From positions 1 through 12,224 of the forward strand of contig JAHRAP010000019.1 of the NCBI GenBank assembly GCA_020027255.1: 12,224 nt of DNA, in the 5' to 3' direction. The DNA is from Nitrosopumilaceae archaeon. Lineage in GTDB: Archaea > Thermoproteota > Nitrososphaeria > Nitrososphaerales > Nitrosopumilaceae. How positions within the stretch are numbered: the first letter of the stretch is position 1; every line of letters starts with the position of its first letter. Both the position numbers and the translations under genes were made by a program. Below are positions 1 through 5,919 of this stretch, piece after piece. The notes beneath the pieces are model-generated. The model worked only from the letters and a program-made list of their open reading frames with translations. It did not search any database and was not told the origin of the DNA.

Positions 1-699
1 GTTAAATATAATAAATCTATAATAATTAAAAACATTAATCTTAATGTTTACGAAAATGATTTTTTATGTATAATTGGGCCAAACGGAGCTGGTAAAACTA
101 CACTTTTTTCATGTATGCTCGGAATGATAAACCAGTATTACGGCACAATCAAATTTTTTGGTGAAGACATACAAAAATCACAAAAATATCTAAAACATAT
201 AGGATATGTACAACAAAAACCACAATTCGATAAAAATTTTCCTGTTACTGTCAACGAAGTGATTAAAATGGGATTAAATCAAAATCATAATGATGATAGA
301 ATAGATGAAGTTTTACAACAAGTCTGGATACATGAACTGGCGCACAAACGTATTGGTGAATTATCCGCAGGACAGCAACAGAGAGTCTTTATAGCTAAAG
401 CACTAGTTGGCCGTCCTAAAATTTTAATTTTAGACGAACCTGTGACTGGAATAGACAAACACAGTACCGAATTATTTTATGGGATATTAACTAAACTTCA
501 TCAAAACAAAATTACTATAATATGGTCATCTCACGATTTGAATGCAGTTCATATGTTGGCTAATAAAGTTGCATGTTTAAACAGAACATTGTTTTTTCAT
601 GGCATCTCCAAAGATTTCTTTAATAATAATAATCTATTAAAAAAATACTCAGAATCATCTATGCAAGAACATATCCAAAACCACAAAAATGATCTTTGA
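1..699 (+). CDS. Zn/Mn-type ABC transporter ATP-binding protein (5' end cut by window)
   Basis: This is the cytoplasmic ATPase of a metal ABC importer. The reading frame is open from base 1, so the gene starts before the window; the first ATG seen, at 115, lies after Walker A and cannot be the start. 232 codons are visible. Walker A GPNGAGKTT is at 76-102, a Q-loop (YVQQKPQF) near 205-228, the ABC signature LSAGQQQR at 361-384, Walker B ILILDEP at 421-441, and the H-loop His (WSSHD) at 532-534, so all ATPase motifs are intact. The stop overlaps the permease start by 11 nt (689-699), which implies translational coupling. The family call rests mainly on the ABC-3 permease that follows; such systems import Zn2+, Mn2+ or Fe2+. 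The solute-binding protein is not visible and may lie upstream. The metal cannot be read from the sequence, although the copper-protein neighbours are suggestive. Confidence 0.92.
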   Translation, partial: VKYNKSIIIKNINLNVYENDFLCIIGPNGAGKTTLFSCMLGMINQYYGTIKFFGEDIQKSQKYLKHIGYVQQKPQFDKNFPVTVNEVIKMGLNQNHNDDRIDEVLQQVWIHELAHKRIGELSAGQQQRVFIAKALVGRPKILILDEPVTGIDKHSTELFYGILTKLHQNKITIIWSSHDLNAVHMLANKVACLNRTLFFHGISKDFFNNNNLLKKYSESSMQEHIQNHKNDL

Positions 700-1507
700 A
701 ATACTATCTTATAGCTTCATACATAGAGCCATCGTCTCTGGTATTGCTATAGCTATATTATGTTCTGTTGTAGGGATGTTTCTAGTTTTACGACGGTATT
801 CATTATTTGGTGATGCTATAGCACATTCATCATTTGGTGGTATAGCCATGGGTCTTCTACTAGGTATATATCCAATATGGACCGCTTATATAATTTCATT
901 ATCAAGTGCTATTATTATTACAAAAATAAAAAAAAAATTTGATATATCTGGAGAATCTTCAGTAGCTATTTTATTATCTTCTGGAATCTCAATCGGTCTC
1001 ATTCTAATCAGCATATCTGGGGGTTTCACAATAGATATTTTTAGCTTCTTATTTGGAAGTATTTTACTTGTAAATGTTGAGGACACAATCATTATTATTT
1101 TACTGACAATATCTATACTTATTATCATATCATTGTTGTATAGACAAATACTATATTCGACATTCAATGAAGAACAAGCTCAAATAAGTGGTATCCGTGT
1201 TGGACAAATAAATTACTTGTTGATCTCCATTGCAGGAATCACTGTAGTGACATCTATTCAATTAGTGGGAATATTACTAATTTCGTCTCTACTAGTCATA
1301 CCAAATATAACTGCAATATTATATGGAAAAAGCTTCAAAAAAACAATGGTGCTATCAATAACAATTTCTGTTTCGTCTGTTATTACAGGAATATTACTTT
1401 CATATGTATTGGATATTACTTCATCTGGCACTATTGTATTGATATCGATTTTAATTTTTGCAGTAACAATTTGTATGAAATCATTAGGTTTAATAAATAG
1501 ATCATAA
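689..1507 (+). CDS. ABC-3 family metal transporter permease (ZnuB/MntB-like)
   Basis: A 272-residue polytopic membrane protein of about 7-8 hydrophobic helices, the usual length for the ABC-3 family. Family hallmarks: the RRYSLFGDAIAHSSFGG stretch (residues 35-51, the R-x-S-L-x-G-D-A-x-x-H motif), STFNEEQAQISGI after the mid-protein loop (the contact region for the ATPase), and GILLISSLLVIPNITA late in the protein. It would form the membrane channel for a divalent metal, pairing with the ATPase whose 3' end it overlaps. The ATG at 689 is embedded in the ATPase stop region. The gene ends 11 bp before the convergent copper-fusion gene. A run of eight T at 1536-1543 downstream is a possible terminator. 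Substrate (Zn, Mn or another divalent ion) is inferred from the family only. Confidence 0.92.
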   Translation: MIFEILSYSFIHRAIVSGIAIAILCSVVGMFLVLRRYSLFGDAIAHSSFGGIAMGLLLGIYPIWTAYIISLSSAIIITKIKKKFDISGESSVAILLSSGISIGLILISISGGFTIDIFSFLFGSILLVNVEDTIIIILLTISILIIISLLYRQILYSTFNEEQAQISGIRVGQINYLLISIAGITVVTSIQLVGILLISSLLVIPNITAILYGKSFKKTMVLSITISVSSVITGILLSYVLDITSSGTIVLISILIFAVTICMKSLGLINRS

Positions 1508-1518
1508 AAAATCATTGT

Positions 1519-4206
1519 TTAGATTTTAATTATTCTTTTTTTTGCTATATTGTTCCTTAATGACAAAGCTATAATTATTATTATTATACCTATTAATGGA
1601 AAAATTAGCAAAGTTGGCCTGACTGTTTGTTTATTTGTTTTTTCTGTGACGCCAATCATATTGTCAGTTTCTGAAATATCTATAACTCCAAGTTTATTAG
1701 ATTGTTGTTCGACAAACCAAATCCTCTTTTTATCATCTGATATCAAGAATTGTGTAAACGAACCAGTTGTTGGTATTGCTATTTCTATTAGTTTATCGTT
1801 ATAAGGATCATATAATCCCAAATTATCTGTAGTATGTTGAGCAAACCACAAATTCCCGTATGCATCTTCTGCAATGCCTGTAGGTAATGAGTTGGTATCA
1901 TGCACTGCAATTTTAGTAAATTTTTCTAGCATTACATCAAACTTAGTTATCGCAAAACCTGCATGTTCTGATATCCATAAATTTTCTTCAGAGTCAAAAA
2001 ATAATGTAAATGGTTCATTTAATAACTTATTTGGTGTAAATTCATTTACTGAGCCAGTGAGTTGGTTGATATATCCAATTTTTCCAATACTTGGTTCAGT
2101 GAACCAAATATTTCCATCATAATCATCAATTACGAACGAAGACTCTGACGGTATTTCATATTTTTCAAATTCTTTATCAATCTGATCGTATTTTAGTAGG
2201 AATTTATGATCCATCATAGATATCCAAATATTATTATCAAAACTTGTTATTGATGTAGCTATTGATTTAGTTGGTAAAGACACAGTCTCAATTTTTTTAT
2301 TAATGTCTATAAATCCAATCTTATTATCAACGGTGTCTATAAACCATATTTTTTTGTTATTATCCATTGTGAGAAATGTGGTAGATTTTCCATCAAAATT
2401 AAATTCGATAAATTTTTCTTGATCTATTATAAATTGCCACAGTCTAGCTTTTGACACATCACTTATCCATATAGAATTATCATGATACATTGCATATAGC
2501 GGTTTTGATTCTGGATCAGGCAAATCATATTCTGTTATCTGTGTTTTCAATTCTGTAATATGTGGTTTTATCATAACATAAAATGCAACGATCTCGTTTG
2601 CTTCGTTCAATCTTTTAGCTTCTATGTTTAATCTCCATTCATCATAAAACCCAAAAAATATGACTCCTTCATAAGTCATTACATCATTATCTGTCTTCAT
2701 AATTGGAATTTTAATATCATTTATATTCTTATTGAAATCTGATATGCTCAAATTTATTTCTTCTAAATCATCTAAACTATCTTCACTATTAATGCTAGAT
2801 GCAGTTATAATTATTTTATTTTCTCCTATTTTTAGTGGTGTTATGTTTATATCGAATCTAATGCTTTCTGAAAATTCTATTTTGGCGAAGTCATTTATTT
2901 CATCTGTATTGGCATTCATAGTATTAACTGGTAGTCCTGTATTCACCAACAATGACACAACAGCTAATAAAATAATTCCACAGCACATTTCAATTTTTAA
3001 AGAAGATCTTAATTTACTCGATAATATTCTCAAATCTTCTTTCAGAATTTTTTTTTGGATATTAAATTGATTATATCCTCCTAACGATATCATTATTGAT
3101 GCTATCGAAATTTTTATGATTATCAACGTACCATATAAAGAACTAAAAATCGTTGACATGTCATGATCAATAAACCACAACATTATTGGCCCTGTAACGA
3201 TTAAAATTCCTGTGGATATTATAAATAATGTTGAAAAATTTGGCAACAACAAATAAAATATAATTTTACTATCTCGTAAAAATATAGGCAATAACACAAA
3301 ACCAAAAAATATGATTCCTCCAATCCATATAGACGAAAATGAATTATGTACATAATCTAATATCATAACAAATTTATTTTCATTAGATGCATTATGACTA
3401 ATTGCTGTGGTAGTTAAAACTAACATAAATGCCAAAATACATATAATTAATTGGTTCTTGACTGTGATTTTTCGTTTGGTGTTAAAATATATCAATGATA
3501 TTAAAAGCATGGCAATAACAAATGTTCTTGCAAGCCAAATTTTACCAAAAGTTGTATTTAATCCATCAATTATTGTGGCATCTAATCTAATCACATATAT
3601 TAAAATTACCAAAAAATTTGAAATTATTATAGATATTATGCTAATCTTGATCAAAAAACTAAATTTCTTTGTATATAGTAATGAAATCTTGGATTGAGCT
3701 CCCATTTTGTTTGATAGTATTAATATGGATGATATTGCAGCTCCCAACATTGTAGTTTGTCCTACGAATCCTGGAAATCTTGCTACAGCCTCAGGCCAAA
3801 AAATTATTTCGGATTCATCATTTGTCTCTGATAGATAATCTATTCTTACATCTCCTACTCCAAAAACTAATGTATGTTTGACTATATGACCATCTATCTT
3901 TGATAAAACTTTACTTATTATGGTATATGTCCCATCATCTAATTCTGGAGTAGTTACAATTAACGATTTTTCGTCATTGCCATAATTTAGATTATTATTA
4001 TCTACTCGTTTTCCATCGCTGTTTAATACTTTTATTGAGCTAAAACTTAGTTCGATGTCTTCTGAGTAATATGTTACTATCTCATTAATTGATTTGACAT
4101 TTGATAATGCTTCTGGTTGACTTCCAATTAAAAAAGGATGAGAATAAACATCCTCAGGTAAATTGACATAAATCATAAAAATTAATAAAAAAATGTATTT
4201 TTTCAC
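1519..4206 (-). CDS. CopC-CopD-YtkA-like-beta-propeller fusion, membrane copper protein
   Basis: An 895-residue multidomain envelope protein. Order: signal peptide (1-22); CopC domain (about 23-120) with a predicted mature N-terminal His23 and an Asp105-Gly-His107 motif; CopD membrane domain of about 8 helices (about 145-425), including HNSFSSIWIGGI (287-298) and GGYNQFNIQKK; a YtkA-like beta-sandwich (about 440-548); a Vgb-type propeller (about 565-848) with seven [IL]W[IF]x-x strands starting at 579, 620, 660, 700, 743, 786 and 829; and a C-terminal helix (865-882) with a basic tail. If cleavage is before His23, the ligands fall at mature positions 1, 83 and 85, the CopC Cu(II) site as I recall it. 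CopC/CopD proteins bind and move copper across membranes; the propeller's role is unknown. Start is GTG at 4206, directly preceded in frame by TGA. It is divergent from the gene at 4275 and convergent with the metal permease. Confidence 0.9.
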   Translation of the reverse strand: MKKYIFLLIFMIYVNLPEDVYSHPFLIGSQPEALSNVKSINEIVTYYSEDIELSFSSIKVLNSDGKRVDNNNLNYGNDEKSLIVTTPELDDGTYTIISKVLSKIDGHIVKHTLVFGVGDVRIDYLSETNDESEIIFWPEAVARFPGFVGQTTMLGAAISSILILSNKMGAQSKISLLYTKKFSFLIKISIISIIISNFLVILIYVIRLDATIIDGLNTTFGKIWLARTFVIAMLLISLIYFNTKRKITVKNQLIICILAFMLVLTTTAISHNASNENKFVMILDYVHNSFSSIWIGGIIFFGFVLLPIFLRDSKIIFYLLLPNFSTLFIISTGILIVTGPIMLWFIDHDMSTIFSSLYGTLIIIKISIASIMISLGGYNQFNIQKKILKEDLRILSSKLRSSLKIEMCCGIILLAVVSLLVNTGLPVNTMNANTDEINDFAKIEFSESIRFDINITPLKIGENKIIITASSINSEDSLDDLEEINLSISDFNKNINDIKIPIMKTDNDVMTYEGVIFFGFYDEWRLNIEAKRLNEANEIVAFYVMIKPHITELKTQITEYDLPDPESKPLYAMYHDNSIWISDVSKARLWQFIIDQEKFIEFNFDGKSTTFLTMDNNKKIWFIDTVDNKIGFIDINKKIETVSLPTKSIATSITSFDNNIWISMMDHKFLLKYDQIDKEFEKYEIPSESSFVIDDYDGNIWFTEPSIGKIGYINQLTGSVNEFTPNKLLNEPFTLFFDSEENLWISEHAGFAITKFDVMLEKFTKIAVHDTNSLPTGIAEDAYGNLWFAQHTTDNLGLYDPYNDKLIEIAIPTTGSFTQFLISDDKKRIWFVEQQSNKLGVIDISETDNMIGVTEKTNKQTVRPTLLIFPLIGIIIIIIALSLRNNIAKKRIIKI
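1536..1543 (+). terminator. T8 tract downstream of the metal permease
   Basis: Eight consecutive T lie 29 nt after the permease stop. Archaeal intrinsic termination commonly uses oligo-U without a hairpin, so this could end the ABC operon. It falls inside the 3' coding end of the opposing gene (its C-terminal lysines). On the other strand, the A-run at 1506-1511 gives T6 just past the stop of the opposing gene and could do the same job there. Confidence 0.3.
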
Positions 4207-4230
4207 TCATTATATCTAGTCATATATGCA

Positions 4231-4238
4231 ATATTAAT
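4231..4238 (-). promoter_or_regulatory. TATA-like box for the copper fusion gene
   Basis: Read on the minus strand, TTAATATT lies 25-32 nt upstream of the GTG start at 4206, the archaeal TATA position for a leaderless transcript. A second A/T palindrome (CATATATG, 4221-4228) lies closer. In so AT-rich a region this is suggestive only. Confidence 0.35.
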
Positions 4239-4243
4239 TTTGA

Positions 4244-4251
4244 CTTAAATA
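4244..4251 (+). promoter_or_regulatory. TATA-like box for the 214-residue membrane protein gene
   Basis: CTTAAATA lies 24-31 nt upstream of the GTG at 4275, which favours that codon over the ATG at 4281 if the transcript is leaderless. It is followed by an inverted repeat, GAATAC (4253-4258) / GTATTC (4266-4271), between the box and the start. Confidence 0.4.
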
Positions 4252-4252
4252 A

Positions 4253-4271
4253 GAATACGCAGATTGTATTC
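4253..4271. promoter_or_regulatory. 6-7-6 inverted repeat between promoter box and start codon
   Basis: GAATAC and GTATTC are perfect inverted arms separated by 7 nt. They sit just after the plus-strand TATA-like box and end 3 nt before the GTG start, where a bound repressor would block initiation. No second copy is seen at the neighbouring promoters, so an operator role is speculative. Confidence 0.25.
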
Positions 4272-4274
4272 ACA

Positions 4275-4919
4275 GTGCTAATGAAAATTAATTATCATCT
4301 CGTCATATTGTTATTTTACATTGTTATGATCAATAATGTTTTTGCACATACAGAAACTAATGTAGATCAATATAATATTGATGTAGGTTGGAATGATGAA
4401 CCTCCAATTGTTGGATTTATAAATAATATAACATTTGAAATTAACAAAATAGATCAAACAAATATTAAGCATGAAGTTAAAAACGCATTTAAAAATCTAG
4501 ATGCATATATAACATATGGCGGAACATCCAAAAAATTGAATATTGATTCATTGCCAACACCAGGAAATTACACTTCTAAAATCATTCCAAGTAAACCTGG
4601 TTCATATGTAATTGAACTACACGGTAAACTAAATGATATTGTAATTGATATAGACATTCCGATAGACGAAGTTAACGATAAAAATATTTTGTCGTTTCCA
4701 CAATCCAAAATAAATACTAATGGTAATGAAATAAACATAATTAAAAATGTAATATCATCACTTAGACAAGATGTAGATTTATTACAAAATAACAAAAATA
4801 ATCAAGCAGGTTTAGATATTTCATTTGTTGATAGTATGCAGGACATAAATATTTTGGCTTTAACACTATCGACAGTTGGAATTGTCTTATCTATTTTTGC
4901 AATAATAAAAATAAAATGA
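4275..4919 (+). CDS. Exported membrane-anchored protein beside copper genes, function unknown
   Basis: A 214-residue precursor. A hydrophobic signal peptide (about 1-24, ending NNVFA) would leave a mature protein starting HTETNVD. A beta-rich extracellular domain (about 30-132) opens with YNIDVGWNDEPPIVGFIN, a strand pattern found in exported proteins near CopC/CopD/YtkA genes, and resembles the YtkA-like sandwich type. A polar, possibly helical linker follows (about 148-178, INIIKNVISSLRQDVDLLQ), then one C-terminal helix (192-212) with a short basic tail, so the domain should be anchored on the cell surface. Start could be GTG 4275 or ATG 4281, two codons later; both keep the signal peptide. 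It is divergent from the copper fusion (68-bp gap) and stops 4 bp from the convergent cupredoxin gene. No catalytic motif is seen; copper binding is inferred from the N-terminal His and the neighbours. Confidence 0.75.
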   Translation: MLMKINYHLVILLFYIVMINNVFAHTETNVDQYNIDVGWNDEPPIVGFINNITFEINKIDQTNIKHEVKNAFKNLDAYITYGGTSKKLNIDSLPTPGNYTSKIIPSKPGSYVIELHGKLNDIVIDIDIPIDEVNDKNILSFPQSKINTNGNEINIIKNVISSLRQDVDLLQNNKNNQAGLDISFVDSMQDINILALTLSTVGIVLSIFAIIKIK

Positions 4920-4923
4920 GAAT

Positions 4924-5799
4924 TTAGAATTTTGTAATTCTATATTTTGTTGTTAGTATTGTAGTACTTATTATGGCTACAGTTAATACTGCTATTGCAA
5001 TAACTCCAAATTCTGGAACTACTGTGAATTCAATTGTTTCGCCCATAGGTCCAGTTATCTCATCAATACCTATTCCTTGTAGTGTTATCGCTACGTCTAT
5101 TTGTTCATCAGAAGACAATTCTGTTGTAGTATGATTAGAGATGCCATTATGTTCATGGGCTCCCATCACAGATAGCACCACTTCATCATTTTGAGTCACC
5201 GTCATATCGTAGTTCATATGTTCTTGTAATTCGTCACTTTGTTGATCATAAAATTTTATAGTTATGGGCATCATTTCATTGGCAACAGGTTTGCTTGTTT
5301 CTATGTCTATTCTTATACTTCCATCTGCAGATATGTTTTGTATTGTAGTAATCTCTTCATTATCTGTTGTGTCTACACTTTCATAATCATCGTCTCCAGT
5401 AGTAGCCTCTACAGTAATCACTCCTTCCATCCATGGATGAACCATACAAAAATACTGATAGTCTCCATCGCTGAATTTATCGTTAGTGAATTTGACAGAA
5501 AATGTAGTACCTGAAGTAAATAAACTACTATCAAATAACCCATCTGGTCCATCATTAGGAGTTCCACTAGTTACCGTATGAGCCGCAGAATCATTGTTAG
5601 TCCATGTGACTTCTCCATCGATATCTACACTTACATTGTAAGGAGTATAACATTCATTGTTTTCCTCACATCCTGGCACCAAACTACCTTCTGTAACATT
5701 CACATTAACTTTTGAATGATCCGCAAACACTTCAGTATTCATCATACAAGCAGCAATAGCCAAAAGCATTATACTGCATTCTATAACTCTTGTTCTCAT
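4924..5799 (-). CDS. Blue-copper (plastocyanin-like) protein with PEFG-CTERM surface tail
   Basis: A 291-residue exported cupredoxin. Signal peptide about 1-26, mature start near DHSKVNV. The cupredoxin domain (about 30-132) has a complete type-1 copper site: His74 (SAAHTV) and Cys118-x-x-His121-x-x-Met124 (FCMVHPWM). Cys44 and Cys50 could form a disulfide. A second beta-sandwich (about 155-260) contains a His-rich loop, AHEHNGISNH (214-223), and resembles domains in the next gene. The C-terminus is VVPEFGV (260-266), a hydrophobic helix and a basic tail: the PEFG-CTERM signal of thaumarchaea, thought to be processed by an archaeosortase, so the protein is probably anchored on the cell surface. 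Small blue copper proteins are candidate electron carriers in archaeal ammonia oxidisers; the extra domain could instead suggest copper storage or delivery. It has its own promoter, divergent from the gene at 5920. Confidence 0.93.
   Translation of the reverse strand: MRTRVIECSIMLLAIAACMMNTEVFADHSKVNVNVTEGSLVPGCEENNECYTPYNVSVDIDGEVTWTNNDSAAHTVTSGTPNDGPDGLFDSSLFTSGTTFSVKFTNDKFSDGDYQYFCMVHPWMEGVITVEATTGDDDYESVDTTDNEEITTIQNISADGSIRIDIETSKPVANEMMPITIKFYDQQSDELQEHMNYDMTVTQNDEVVLSVMGAHEHNGISNHTTTELSSDEQIDVAITLQGIGIDEITGPMGETIEFTVVPEFGVIAIAVLTVAIISTTILTTKYRITKF
4925..4942. terminator. Hairpin at the convergent gene junction, possible bidirectional terminator
   Basis: TAGAATT and AATTCTA form a perfect 7-bp stem around a 4-nt loop (4932-4935), at the point where two convergent genes end 4 bp apart. 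T-rich sequence follows on the plus strand (4943-4955, TATTTTGTTGTT), and the minus strand reads TTTTATTTTTATT just beyond (4900-4916). The hairpin lies within the last codons and stop of the cupredoxin gene. Confidence 0.4.
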
Positions 5800-5820
5800 T
5801 ATTTTTTGTATTTATGAGAC

Positions 5821-5830
5821 AAATAAAAAC
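5821..5830 (-). promoter_or_regulatory. TATA-like box for the cupredoxin gene
   Basis: On the minus strand GTTTTTATTT lies 22-31 nt upstream of the ATG at 5799, consistent with a leaderless archaeal promoter. A perfect 10-bp palindrome, CTATTAATAG (5843-5852), lies just upstream of it, between the two divergent promoters. Confidence 0.4.
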
Positions 5831-5890
5831 TTCTTGAATCATCTATTAATAGTAGTTACAACATTCACGAACAAAAACTCAAGTTGAACA

Positions 5891-5913
5891 TTTTTAAGCC
5901 AAGAGATGCTTAA
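5891..5913 (+). promoter_or_regulatory. TATA-like box and overlapping inverted repeat before the 549-residue gene
   Basis: TTTTTAAG (5891-5898) lies 22-29 nt upstream of the ATG at 5920, a leaderless-type promoter position. It overlaps the left arm of a perfect inverted repeat, TTAAGC (5894-5899) / GCTTAA (5908-5913), with an 8-nt spacer. A regulator bound there would cover the TATA box, but the repeat may be chance. Confidence 0.35.
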
Positions 5914-5919
5914 CCAATT

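Noticed and set aside
115..117. ATG as start of the ABC ATPase
   Set aside because: Walker A lies upstream in the same open frame (76-102), so the gene begins before the window.
1650..2520. Streptogramin (virginiamycin B) lyase resistance activity of the propeller
   Set aside because: Only the fold is similar; the domain is part of a copper membrane fusion and I cannot confirm the catalytic residues.
1550..3697. Several plus-strand ORFs opposite the copper fusion gene
   Set aside because: They are antisense to a gene with clear domains, and show no motifs or compositional sense of their own.
5239..5514. Plus-strand ORF over the cupredoxin gene
   Set aside because: It is antisense to the type-1 copper site coding region and its Tyr/Cys-rich sequence is the product of frame shadowing.
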